A stretch of 64,000 nt of DNA. Source: Szabonella alba. GTDB lineage: Bacteria; Pseudomonadota; Alphaproteobacteria; Rhodobacterales; Rhodobacteraceae. Of this stretch, positions 9,534 to 17,008 are shown piece after piece. The notes under the pieces are model-generated. The model searched no databases. It was not told where the DNA came from and was given only the letters and a program-made list of their open reading frames with translations. Made by a program: the position numbers and the translations under genes. The stretch's first letter is position 1. Each line of letters opens with the position of its first letter. The stretch is taken from the NCBI RefSeq assembly GCF_016765775.1, contig NZ_JAESVN010000001.1, positions 62,001 through 126,000 of the forward strand, read 5' to 3'.

Positions 9534-9835
9534 CCCGGCATCGCGGCGTTGCACTGGCCCTGCTGACCGTGCCGGCGCTGGCCGCCTGCGCCCCGGTTCC
9601 GCTGGACCGGGCCGAGCGGCAATGCCTGCGCGATGCCGAGCTTGCCAGCCGCCCGAGGGGCGAGATTGCCATCGGCACCGGAACCGGCGGCCCGCAAGGC
9701 CGGTTCGAGGTCGATATCTCCTCTGATTTCCTGCTGCAGCGCGACCCGTCGGCGGTTTATGCGCGCTGCGTGCAGAACCTGTCCGGCTTGCCGCCGTCGC
9801 AGCCGCTTTATACCCGCACCGACTGGAAGGGATGA
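9530..9835 (+). CDS. putative small lipoprotein inside the sdh operon
   Basis: 101 residues from an ATG that overlaps the previous stop (ATGA). The signal has a basic start (MTRHRG), a hydrophobic core and a lipobox LAAC (Cys20). The mature part contains two cysteines (RQCLRDAE and YARCVQNL) and an acidic beta-type stretch (FEVDISSDF). It ends 3 bp before sdhB. The family is unknown to me. It is clearly part of the sdh transcription unit. Confidence 0.72.
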   Translation: MTRHRGVALALLTVPALAACAPVPLDRAERQCLRDAELASRPRGEIAIGTGTGGPQGRFEVDISSDFLLQRDPSAVYARCVQNLSGLPPSQPLYTRTDWKG

Positions 9836-9838
9836 TCC

Positions 9839-10618
9839 ATGGCCCAGTTCACTTTGCCGAAAAACTCTACCCTGCGCACCGGCAAGACATGGCCGAAGCC
9901 GGAGGGTGCCACCAATCTGCGCACCTTCCGCATCTATCGCTGGAGCCCGGATGACGCGGAAAACCCGCGCGTCGATACCTATTTCGTGGATATGGATACC
10001 TGCGGCCCGATGATTCTGGACGCGCTGATCAAGATCAAGAACGAGATCGACCCGACCCTGACCTTTCGGCGGTCCTGCCGCGAAGGCATCTGCGGATCCT
10101 GCGCGATGAATATCGACGGTATCAACACTCTGGCCTGCATTTATGGCATGGATGAGGTGAAGGGCGATGTGCGCGTCTATCCGCTGCCGCATATGCCGGT
10201 GGTCAAGGACCTGATCCCGGATCTGACGCATTTCTATGCGCAGCATGCCTCGATCATGCCCTGGCTTGAGACGGAATCGAATACGCCCGCCAAGGAATGG
10301 AAACAGTCCATCGAGGACCGCGAGAAACTGGACGGGCTGTATGAATGCGTGATGTGCGCCTGCTGCTCGACCTCCTGTCCCAGCTATTGGTGGAATTCGG
10401 ACCGCTATCTGGGCCCGGCCTCCTTGCTGCATGCCTGGCGCTGGATCGTGGACAGCCGGGATGAGGCGACACCAGAACGGCTGGACCAGCTTGAGGATCC
10501 GTTCAAGCTGTATCGCTGCCATACGATCATGAACTGCGCCAAGACCTGCCCCAAGGGGCTGAACCCGGCCAAGGCAATCGCCTCGATCAAGAAACAGCTG
10601 GTGGAGCGGATCGTCTGA
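9839..10618 (+). CDS. sdhB: succinate dehydrogenase iron-sulfur subunit
   Basis: 259-residue iron-sulfur subunit of complex II. The N-terminal ferredoxin domain carries the [2Fe-2S] ligands in [13 protein letters not shown] and the later TLAC. The C-terminal domain carries the [4Fe-4S] motif [16 protein letters not shown] and the [3Fe-4S]/[4Fe-4S] ligands in [17 protein letters not shown]. It starts [10 protein letters not shown] at 9839. It is separated from sdhA by about 1 kb holding three small envelope-protein genes, whereas sdhA and sdhB are usually adjacent. Confidence 0.97.
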   Translation: MAQFTLPKNSTLRTGKTWPKPEGATNLRTFRIYRWSPDDAENPRVDTYFVDMDTCGPMILDALIKIKNEIDPTLTFRRSCREGICGSCAMNIDGINTLACIYGMDEVKGDVRVYPLPHMPVVKDLIPDLTHFYAQHASIMPWLETESNTPAKEWKQSIEDREKLDGLYECVMCACCSTSCPSYWWNSDRYLGPASLLHAWRWIVDSRDEATPERLDQLEDPFKLYRCHTIMNCAKTCPKGLNPAKAIASIKKQLVERIV

Positions 10619-10692
10619 TCCGCTTCCCCTGCTGCTATGCCTGTGTGATGTGACTTTTGTAACCAGTTGACCAGTGTAAGGGGTGTTGTCCG

Positions 10693-10920
10693 TTGCCCAT
10701 CCTTGCCCTTGCCATTGTGGCCTTGATCGTTGTCGTCGTGTTGTGGAGCCAGCGAAAACCGGGCTGGTCCGGATCGCGTTGCCGATGGCGCAGGGAGGGG
10801 TTCCGGCATGGCACCGCCTCGACCCGCTGGCTGTGCATGGCCTGCCGCGCCGAGGCCTATAGCTGGGACGGCAAGCCCCCCAAGGACTGCAAGCGCGACC
10901 TGCGCCCGACCGATCTGTAA
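10693..10920 (+). CDS. one-helix membrane protein with four-cysteine zinc-ribbon-like domain (copy 1)
   Basis: 75 residues beginning at a TTG (10693) with a purine-rich aagggg upstream. One N-terminal transmembrane helix (residues 2-18) is followed by a basic cytosolic-looking domain with cysteines at 30, 48, 51 and 66 in the arrangement CRWR, CMAC and PPKDC. The spacing C-x17-C-x2-C-x14-C suggests a zinc or other metal knuckle. The next gene is a clear paralogue. Function unknown. It lies 74 bp after sdhB and may be read from the sdh operon. Confidence 0.72.
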   Translation: MPILALAIVALIVVVVLWSQRKPGWSGSRCRWRREGFRHGTASTRWLCMACRAEAYSWDGKPPKDCKRDLRPTDL

Positions 10921-10974
10921 GGCGCGGGGGGGTGTTCTGCACCGGGGCCAGGATGAAAGGAAGGATCGGGGCCG

Positions 10975-11178
10975 ATGCCGTTGTTCCTGCTGGCTCTGGC
11001 GCTTTCGGTGCTGTTGTGGATGTGGCTGGCGCGGCGCGGATCAAGCCTGACGCGGCAATGCCGCTGGCGGTTGGACCGCAGCGGCGGCGCGGATCATTAC
11101 CGCTGTGCGGCCTGCGGCGCCGAGACCGACATGCCAGCCGGACGCGCGCCGCGCGACTGCCTGCGGCGCTCGGACTGA
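10975..11178 (+). CDS. one-helix membrane protein with four-cysteine zinc-ribbon-like domain (copy 2)
   Basis: 67 residues from the ATG at 10975 (ggaaggatcgggg upstream). It has the same architecture as the preceding gene: a transmembrane helix (2-18), then cysteines at 29, 44, 47 and 62 in CRWR, CAAC and APRDC. The last spacing (x14) and the CxxC are conserved between the two copies and only the first loop differs (x14 against x17). This indicates a tandem duplication with divergence. The function is unknown to me. Confidence 0.74.
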   Translation: MPLFLLALALSVLLWMWLARRGSSLTRQCRWRLDRSGGADHYRCAACGAETDMPAGRAPRDCLRRSD

Positions 11179-11251
11179 TGAGCCGGACTGATGGGTAAGC
11201 GGCGGGGCAGCGACCGTCCGGCGTAACCTCCGGAAGCCGCCGCCCGCAAGT

Positions 11252-12220
11252 TCAGCAGTAGCTTTCCACCGACAGCGTCTGATGCTCGCCATAGCGCGCA
11301 CCAGCGGCAAAGCCGACCGGCAGGACCCTCTCGATCTCGGCCCGGTCGGCGGCGGACAGGTCAGGCAGGGGCAGCCATTCGTGCAACCGTTCGGCGCGGC
11401 GCGTGCCCGGGATCGGGATGACATGGTCGCCCGCGCCGATCACCCAAGCCAGTGCGGTGGCCGGTGTCGACCAGCCGCGCGCGGCGCAAAAGGCGCGGAA
11501 GGCGTCGATCCGTGCCGTGTTGCGGGCGAAATTCGGCTCGGTGAACCGCGGATTGCGTCCGCGGAACCCGTCCTGCACCTGCGCGTGATCCAGCGCGCGA
11601 TTGCCCAGCATTCCGCGCGCCAGCGGCGAGAAGGCGACAAGGGCCACGCCCAGCCGCGCGCATTCCTGCAAAAGCCCCAGTTCCGGCGCGCGCGTCCAAA
11701 GCGAATATTCGTTCTGCACCGCCGTGCAGGGATGGATCGCATGGGCCTGCCGCAGGGTTTCAGGCGCGATTTCCGAAAAGCCATAGCCGCCGATCTTGCC
11801 CTCTTGCTCCAGCCTTTGCAGCGTGCCGATCACCTCATCCAGCGGACGGTCCTGTTCGCGGCGATGGATGTAGAACAGATCCACCCGCTCCACCCCCAGC
11901 CGCTTCAGCGAGCCTTCCAGTTCCGCGCGCAGATAGGCGTCGGAATTGTCGGCCCGTCTGGGTGTTCCGTTCACGATCCCGGCCTTGGTGGCCAGCACGA
12001 TATCGGGTTTGCGGCTGGCGATCCAAGTGCCAAGGATCGTCTCGCACAGGCCGAGCCCATAGATATTGGCGACATCGACATGGGTGATCCCGGCCTCCAG
12101 CATCGCGTCCAGACAGGCAAGGCTGGTTGCCTCATCCGTCGCGCCATACATCCCGCCAAAGGACATTGCGCCATAGCCAAGCGCCGCAACACTGCGGCCG
12201 CCGATCATGCGTTGCTGCAT
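11252..12220 (-). CDS. aldo/keto reductase
   Basis: 322-residue NADPH-dependent aldo/keto reductase (TIM barrel). The catalytic tetrad is visible as Asp/Tyr in DVANIYGLG, Lys in LATKAG and His in FYIHRREQD. The C-terminal cofactor loop is PIPGTRRAERLHEW. The start at 12220 (MQQRMIGGRSVAALGYG) has ggaaaggaaacc upstream; an upstream in-frame start would add 38 atypical residues. It is a single gene downstream of the GntR-deoD pair, 159 bp away and separated by a 12-bp inverted repeat. The substrate is unknown. Confidence 0.92.
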   Translation of the reverse strand: MQQRMIGGRSVAALGYGAMSFGGMYGATDEATSLACLDAMLEAGITHVDVANIYGLGLCETILGTWIASRKPDIVLATKAGIVNGTPRRADNSDAYLRAELEGSLKRLGVERVDLFYIHRREQDRPLDEVIGTLQRLEQEGKIGGYGFSEIAPETLRQAHAIHPCTAVQNEYSLWTRAPELGLLQECARLGVALVAFSPLARGMLGNRALDHAQVQDGFRGRNPRFTEPNFARNTARIDAFRAFCAARGWSTPATALAWVIGAGDHVIPIPGTRRAERLHEWLPLPDLSAADRAEIERVLPVGFAAGARYGEHQTLSVESYC

Positions 12221-12292
12221 GCGGGTTTCCTTTCCTTCAATCCGCGCGCAGTCAAACCCGGTCCGGGGGCTGGGTTCAAGTCCTGTCAGCCG

Positions 12293-12359
12293 CTTTGGGT
12301 GTCTTTGATCCGGTGCCGTTTCATCCTGGCCCAAATACCTCCGCCGGAGACACCCAAAG
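12293..12359. repeat. perfect 12-bp inverted repeat between deoD and the aldo/keto reductase gene
   Basis: CTTTGGGTGTCT (12293-12304) and its exact reverse complement AGACACCCAAAG (12348-12359) flank a 43-nt loop that contains a CCTCCGCCGGAGA-type mini-palindrome. It resembles the short palindromic intergenic elements common in Rhodobacterales. It could act as a terminator or mRNA-stabilising hairpin after deoD. No T-run is present on either strand. Confidence 0.55.
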
Positions 12360-12379
12360 GGGCCGCCCGCGGGCTGGGG

Positions 12380-13084
12380 TCAGGCAAAGGCGGCGGCCAG
12401 CGCGATCTCGACCATATCGCCGAAGCTTTGTTCGCGATCCTCGGCCGGCAGGGATTCCCCGGTCTGCAGATGGTCCGAGATGGTCAGGACGGCCAGGGCC
12501 CTGCGACGGTGCCGGGCGGCAAGGGTGTAAAGCTCTGCTGCCTCCATCTCGACGCACAGCACGCCATGGCGGGACAGTTGCGCGCTCAGATCCTCACGTT
12601 CGTCATAGAACACCTCGGTTGAATAGATCGGCCCGACATGCACCCCCGCCTTGCGGCCCTGTGCTGCCTCCCATGCCGCGCGCAACAGGCCGAAATCGGC
12701 GCAGGGGGCGAATTGCGCCTCGCGGAAGATCGCGCGCGACGGGGTCGAGGTGGTCGAGGCCGTCATCGCCAGAACCACATCGCGCAGTTGCACATGCGGC
12801 TGCATCCCGCCCGCCGATCCGATCCGGATCAAGGTCTGCGCGCCATAGTCGCGGATCAGTTCATTGGCATAGATCGACAGGGACGGCATCCCCATGCCGG
12901 ACCCCTGAATGGTGACCCGATGGCCGTTCCAGAGGCCGGTATAGCCCAGCATCCCCCGCACCTCATTCACCAGAACGGGGTTTTTCAGGAAGGTCCGGGC
13001 GGCCCAGCGGGCGCGATAAGGATCACCCGGCATCAGGACGGTTTCGGCGATATCGCCCGGTTTGGCGCCGATATGGGTGCTCAT
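12380..13084 (-). CDS. deoD: purine-nucleoside phosphorylase (DeoD type)
   Basis: 234-residue hexameric-type purine nucleoside phosphorylase, cleaving purine (deoxy)ribonucleosides with phosphate. Motifs are MPGDPYRAR (phosphate site), [31 protein letters not shown] (sugar-binding Glu) and the catalytic Asp in [10 protein letters not shown]. The length is normal. It lies 9 bp after a GntR/FCD-family regulator gene, with which it forms an operon. The deoC gene, which handles the downstream deoxyribose product, is about 10 kb away. Confidence 0.95.
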   Translation of the reverse strand: MSTHIGAKPGDIAETVLMPGDPYRARWAARTFLKNPVLVNEVRGMLGYTGLWNGHRVTIQGSGMGMPSLSIYANELIRDYGAQTLIRIGSAGGMQPHVQLRDVVLAMTASTTSTPSRAIFREAQFAPCADFGLLRAAWEAAQGRKAGVHVGPIYSTEVFYDEREDLSAQLSRHGVLCVEMEAAELYTLAARHRRRALAVLTISDHLQTGESLPAEDREQSFGDMVEIALAAAFA

Positions 13085-13093
13085 GCTTCCTCC

Positions 13094-13762
13094 TCAACCG
13101 GCCAGATGGCGCAGGCCCTGGGTGACATCGGTGCGGATCGCCAGCCGCAGGCCGGGTTCGTCCCCGGCCTTCAGCGCGGCAAGGATCAGCCGGTGATAAG
13201 GCGGCGCCTCATTGCGCCGCAGGCGTCCGTAAAGCGCGCGCATCGTCGGGCCAAGCTGCAACCAGACGGTTTCGGTCAGGGCCAGCATCGCCGGGGCCTG
13301 CGCGCGCAGATAAAGCGTGCGGTGAAATTCCAGATTGGTGCGGATATAGCCGACCGCATCCTGCCGGATCACCGCCTCGCTATTGGCGGCATTGATCGAG
13401 GCCAGCCGGTCGATCAGCGCGAAATGGGCGCGCGGCAGGGCGCGGGCGGCCAGTTCAGGTTCCAGCAGGGCGCGGATCGCGGCCAGCTCCTCAATCCGTT
13501 CAGGCGTCAGTTCTGGTGTTGCCACCCGGCCTGACGAGGACAGCGACAGCGCCCCTTCTGCCACCAGCCTCCGGATCGCCTCGCGCGCAGGGGTCATCGA
13601 CACCCCGAAACTGCGCGCCAGTCCGCGCAGGGTCAGCGCCTGTCCGGGGGCGAGTTCGCCATGCAGCACCTGCTGGCGCAGGGACCGGTACAGCCGTTCA
13701 TGCGCGGCGGCATTGGGATCCACGGGGCGGGTCCCGAACAGGGGCGGGGCAGAGATGACCAT
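13094..13762 (-). CDS. GntR family (FCD-type) transcriptional regulator
   Basis: 222-residue regulator. An N-terminal winged helix (about 20-85) contains LHGELAPGQALTLRGLARSFGVSMTPAREAIRRL, here given as the classic GntR helix-turn-helix region. The C-terminal FCD ligand domain (about 95-215) carries LEFHRTLY with the metal-binding His. The start is placed at MVISAPPLFG (13762). It is upstream of and cotranscribed with deoD, so it probably responds to a nucleoside-related ligand, an inference from position only. Confidence 0.9.
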   Translation of the reverse strand: MVISAPPLFGTRPVDPNAAAHERLYRSLRQQVLHGELAPGQALTLRGLARSFGVSMTPAREAIRRLVAEGALSLSSSGRVATPELTPERIEELAAIRALLEPELAARALPRAHFALIDRLASINAANSEAVIRQDAVGYIRTNLEFHRTLYLRAQAPAMLALTETVWLQLGPTMRALYGRLRRNEAPPYHRLILAALKAGDEPGLRLAIRTDVTQGLRHLAG

Positions 13763-13822
13763 CACAGCAGCCAAGCACCAAGCCCGCCCGGCGGTCAATC
13801 CCCGGAAAGCGGCGCATTGGCG

Positions 13823-14509
13823 TCAATCGCCGAAACGATAGGCATGCAGCGCGTGGCCTTCGGTCTTCAGCCAGCGGCGGGGGGCTGCGTAATCCGGCAT
13901 CAGACGTTTGACCACGGCCCAGAAGGCGGCAGAGTGGTTCATCTCGACCAGATGCGCGACCTCATGGGCCGCGACATAGTCCAGCACCTCGGGCGGGGCC
14001 ATCACCAGCCGCCAGTTATACATCAGCGCACCATCAGCCGTGCAGGAGCCCCAGCGGGACCGGGTGTCGCGCAGCGTCAGCCGGCTGTAGCGGCGTCCGG
14101 CCTGTTCTGCATGACGGTCCGAGGCCTCGGCCAGCCGGTCGCGCGCCCGGGCCTTGAGAAACGCCGCCGCCCGGATCGCCGCCCGCGCCGGGTCACCGGG
14201 CAGGAGCAGCCGGTCCCCCTCAAGCCGGGGCAGGCGTCCGGGGCCGCTTTCCAGCCGCACCGGTTGCCCCTCGACCGGGATCGTATCGCCCGGTCCGACC
14301 GGCGCAGGCCCCGCCGATGTCGCCAGCGCCTGTCGCAGCCAGTCCTCCTGCGCGCGCAGAAAGGCCATCGCCTCGGTCATGCGCACATGGGGGGGCATCG
14401 ACAGGGTGACCCGCCCGTCCAGCCGCGAGACCCGCAGGCTGAGCCGTCGGGATTGCGCCGAACGGCGCAGTTGCACGGAAACGGGAGGGGGGCCGGGAAG
14501 CAGCAGCAT
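13823..14509 (-). CDS. YgjP/DUF45-type M48-like zinc metallopeptidase
   Basis: 228-residue soluble protein of the DUF45 (WLM-like, YgjP) family. It has the zinc motif HEVAHLVEMNH, in which HExxH is followed by a third ligand His, then FWAVVKRLMPDY. TRSRWGSCTADGALMYNWRL is the DUF45 signature preceding it. The start was chosen at the ATG at 14509 (MLLLPGPPPVSVQLRRS); the frame stays open further upstream, but that part is not family-like. It is divergent from the TIGR02300 gene across 352 bp. Physiological substrates are unknown. Confidence 0.88.
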   Translation of the reverse strand: MLLLPGPPPVSVQLRRSAQSRRLSLRVSRLDGRVTLSMPPHVRMTEAMAFLRAQEDWLRQALATSAGPAPVGPGDTIPVEGQPVRLESGPGRLPRLEGDRLLLPGDPARAAIRAAAFLKARARDRLAEASDRHAEQAGRRYSRLTLRDTRSRWGSCTADGALMYNWRLVMAPPEVLDYVAAHEVAHLVEMNHSAAFWAVVKRLMPDYAAPRRWLKTEGHALHAYRFGD

Positions 14510-14861
14510 GACAGGGTCCTGAGGGTCCGCAGCGGGATAATCGCGCGCGACGCGCAGGGACACAAGGCCGGGTAGGGGCGCGCCATAACCATGGCTGCGA
14601 CAGCCCTTGGTACAGCCGATCCGGGCGGTCACGACAGCCGTTGAGCGGTGAGCCGCAGAGAGGCCCGCAGAGGGGCTTGCACAGAAGGCTGAACGGGCTG
14701 TCACGGGGCGCGCGCGACTGTGATGCGAAAGCCTTTGACAGCCGCTTCGCCCTGTGGCAAGGGGCGCCTTTGCCACCGACTGGATCGCTTTCGGCCAGCC
14801 CCGGTCGCAAGGGCCCTGTCGCGAGGGCCGCAACAGCGCCCGCAATCACGAGGAACTGCAT
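14510..14861. other. intergenic region with one strong hairpin
   Basis: 352 bp between divergent genes, with no convincing reading frame. It contains a -35-like TTGACA at 14735-14740 without a clear -10. At 14754-14776 there is a hairpin GTGGCAAGGG-GCG-CCTTTGCCAC with a single mismatch, which lies in the 5' leader of the TIGR02300 gene or in its promoter. Confidence 0.5.
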
Positions 14862-15200
14862 ATGCCCAAGCAAGAATGGGGAACCAAGCGCATCTGTCCG
14901 ACGACGGGCAAACGCTTCTACGATCTGAAAAAGACCCCGATCGTCAGCCCCTATACCGGCGAAATCGTCGATATCGAAAGCGCGCGCCGCAAGATCGTCG
15001 CTTCGGTCGCTACGCGCGCCACGCCCGGCAAGGAAGAGGATGATCTGCTGGTCGATGATCTGGATACCGATGACGATCTGCTGACGAATGCGGAAAGCGA
15101 CGACGCTGAAACCGATGACGACCTGCTGGAAGATGATGCCGATGACAATGTCTCGCTGGACGACATCGCCGATGTCGGCGGTTCGGATGACGACAGCTAA
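14862..15200 (+). CDS. TIGR02300 (FYDLN acid domain) protein
   Basis: 112-residue protein with the conserved N-terminus MPKQEWGTKRICPTTGKRFYD, listed here as the family's CxxxGxxFYDL core (Cys13, then RFYDLKKTP), followed by a low-complexity Asp/Glu-rich tail from about residue 57. The family is widespread in alphaproteobacteria with no established function. The start at 14862 matches the family start exactly. It is followed by a GC-rich hairpin and the tRNA-Ala gene. Confidence 0.93.
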   Translation: MPKQEWGTKRICPTTGKRFYDLKKTPIVSPYTGEIVDIESARRKIVASVATRATPGKEEDDLLVDDLDTDDDLLTNAESDDAETDDDLLEDDADDNVSLDDIADVGGSDDDS

Positions 15201-15210
15201 GGCTGTCTGA

Positions 15211-15237
15211 CCGGCCCGGGCACCAGTCCCGGGGCGG
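15211..15237 (+). terminator. GC-rich hairpin after the TIGR02300 gene
   Basis: The arms CCGGCCCGGG and CCCGGGGCGG (9 of 10 pairs) flank a 7-nt loop 10 bp after the stop codon. There is no T-run directly behind it, so its termination strength is uncertain. Confidence 0.45.
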
Positions 15238-15272
15238 TTGCCGAGGTTTTCCGTCTGCACCCGATTTTTCGC

Positions 15273-15301
15273 TTGCAGCCTTCCGGAGCCTCCCCTAAAT
15301 A
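15273..15301 (+). promoter_or_regulatory. sigma-70-type promoter of tRNA-Ala
   Basis: TTGCAG (15273-15278), a 17-bp spacer and TAAATA (15296-15301) are followed by a GC-rich discriminator. Transcription would start about 25 bp before the tRNA 5' end. Confidence 0.65.
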
Positions 15302-15332
15302 GCCCGAGCGCAGGGCAACCTGCGCACCCGGT

Positions 15333-15408
<76 letters not shown>

Positions 15409-15436
15409 AATAAACCAAAGACTTAGACGAAAAGTG

Positions 15437-15459
15437 GCCTCGTTTCGACGAGGCTTTTT
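15437..15459 (+). terminator. Rho-independent terminator of tRNA-Ala
   Basis: GCCTCG (15437-15442) pairs with CGAGGC (15449-15454) around a 6-nt loop and is followed by five T residues. Confidence 0.9.
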
Positions 15460-15883
15460 CTTTGCGCGCAACGTCGGGGATGACAGAGCGCGCCGGGCGA
15501 TTCCCGCCAGCACATCCCGCGACCCTCAACGGGCCATGCCACGCGCAGCTGCAAGTCAGAGAGCAGTCGGTGGACCGATCCTGTCTGTGCGCTCGGAACG
15601 GTCTGCGATTCCGCCTGGCCAAGGTGGGGACTCTTCACGACGTCGCGTGTCTGGGCCGGTGCCGAATCTTATGGCGCAGGGTCCTTGCCCGCATCACGCG
15701 GACCGGCCCGGCGCTTGCCTGTTGTCTTCCTGTATCGGCTGCACATTTCCCTTTGGCGTCCGTGTCTTCCTGTCGGCAAGGGGCGGCGCCGGCGTCGGGT
15801 GATCTCCGGGTTTCGGGGTTTTCGGGCCTTGCCTCTGCCCCCGGAAGGTGATTGACAACAAGGGATTGTCAGGGACACCGCCG
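15460..15883. other. intergenic region without recognisable features
   Basis: 424 bp between the tRNA-Ala terminator and the DMT permease gene. The open frames here have no family-like sequence, signal peptide or good ribosome binding site. I see no RNA gene or repeat. Confidence 0.5.
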
Positions 15884-16804
15884 ATGCGACCGCTGCGCGG
15901 AATCATCTTCAAGCTGCTCTCGGTCACGCTGTTCATTATGATGTCGGCGCTGATCAAATACATCTCGGATGAGGTGCCGCCGGGGCAGGCGGTGTTCTTC
16001 CGCTCCTTCTTTGCCATCCCTGTCATTCTGGTCTGGCTGATCCTGCGGCGTGATCTCAAGCGCGGTTTGCGGGTCACATCGGTCTTTGGCCATGTGCGGC
16101 GCGGGGTTTCGGGCACGATGGCGATGGGGCTGGGATTTGCCGGGCTGGCCTATCTGCCCTTGCCCGAAGTGACGGCGCTTGGCTATGCCGCGCCGCTGCT
16201 GACGGTGATCTTCGCGGCGCTGATCCTTGGGGAAAAGGTGCGGCTGTTCCGCATTTCCACGGTGCTGCTGGGGCTGGCGGGCGTTCTGGTCGTACTGTCG
16301 CCCCGGTTGGGATTCGGGGACAGTCCCAATGACGCGGCGGCCGCCTTCGGGGCGATGCTGGTTCTGGGTGGCGCGGTTTTCGCGGCCCTTGCCCAGATCG
16401 CGACGCGGGCGCTGGTCAGCACCGAATCGACATCGGCCATCGTCTTCTGCTTTTCGGTCACGGCGTCAGTCATCTCGCTGGCAAGCCTGCCTTTCGGCTG
16501 GGTGGTGCCCGAGCCTGCCACGGCGGCCATCCTTGTGCTGATCGGTCTGATCGGGGGCTTTGGGCAGATCCTGCTGACCAGCAGTTACCGCGAGGCCGAT
16601 GCCTCGTTGGTGGCACCGTTCGACTATGCCTCGATCCTGTTCGCACTGGCCATCGGTTATTGGGTCTTTGACGAGGTGCCGACGGTCACGATGCTGGCGG
16701 GGGCGGCACTGGTGATCCTTGCGGGGGTCCTGATCATCTGGCGCGAGCACCGGCTGGGGCTGGAACGCGCGCGGCAGCGCAAGGCGATGACACCGCAGGG
16801 TTGA
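15884..16804 (+). CDS. DMT superfamily (EamA) permease
   Basis: 306-residue inner-membrane protein with ten predicted helices arranged as two EamA half-repeats. The first half ends GLGFAGLAYLPLPEVTALGYAAPLLTV-like (about residues 85-110) and the second contains EADASLVAPFDYASILFAL. Such proteins usually export metabolites or amino acids. The start at 15884 has caggga about 9 bp upstream. A GTG 36 bp earlier has its purine stretch too close. It is monocistronic, and the substrate is unknown. Confidence 0.88.
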   Translation: MRPLRGIIFKLLSVTLFIMMSALIKYISDEVPPGQAVFFRSFFAIPVILVWLILRRDLKRGLRVTSVFGHVRRGVSGTMAMGLGFAGLAYLPLPEVTALGYAAPLLTVIFAALILGEKVRLFRISTVLLGLAGVLVVLSPRLGFGDSPNDAAAAFGAMLVLGGAVFAALAQIATRALVSTESTSAIVFCFSVTASVISLASLPFGWVVPEPATAAILVLIGLIGGFGQILLTSSYREADASLVAPFDYASILFALAIGYWVFDEVPTVTMLAGAALVILAGVLIIWREHRLGLERARQRKAMTPQG

Positions 16805-16908
16805 ACCCTGCGCCCCCTCCTGCGCCAATTGCGGCATGTTGCCGCGCGACAGCCTGCGACAGGGGCGCGCAGGCATGGCCAATTCGACCGGAATCGCGCC
16901 GGTTTTGC

Positions 16909-16937
16909 TTGACACTCACGACCCTGTCACACAGTTA
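16909..16937 (+). promoter_or_regulatory. possible promoter of the mrp operon
   Basis: A perfect -35 TTGACA (16909-16914) is followed at 17 bp by the weak -10 candidate CAGTTA (16932-16937), about 70 bp before the mrpA start. A short hairpin with a T-run (16887-16906) lies directly upstream and may end transcription of the DMT gene. Confidence 0.4.
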
Positions 16938-17008
16938 AGGGGCGAAAGCGGCATCCCTTCATGCCGCATTTTTCATATCTGACGACCCGCGCAAAGAATG
17001 GACCGCCC

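Noticed and set aside
8852-11044. A 730-codon minus-strand frame opposite the sdh small genes and sdhB
   Set aside because: It runs antisense to sdhB and the coupled small genes, which have signals, Fe-S motifs and ribosome binding sites. The antisense protein has none.
15051-15200. The Asp/Glu-rich repeats in the TIGR02300 tail as a tandem DNA repeat or calcium-binding repeat
   Set aside because: The acidic runs are irregular at the DNA level and are a normal feature of this family's C-terminus.
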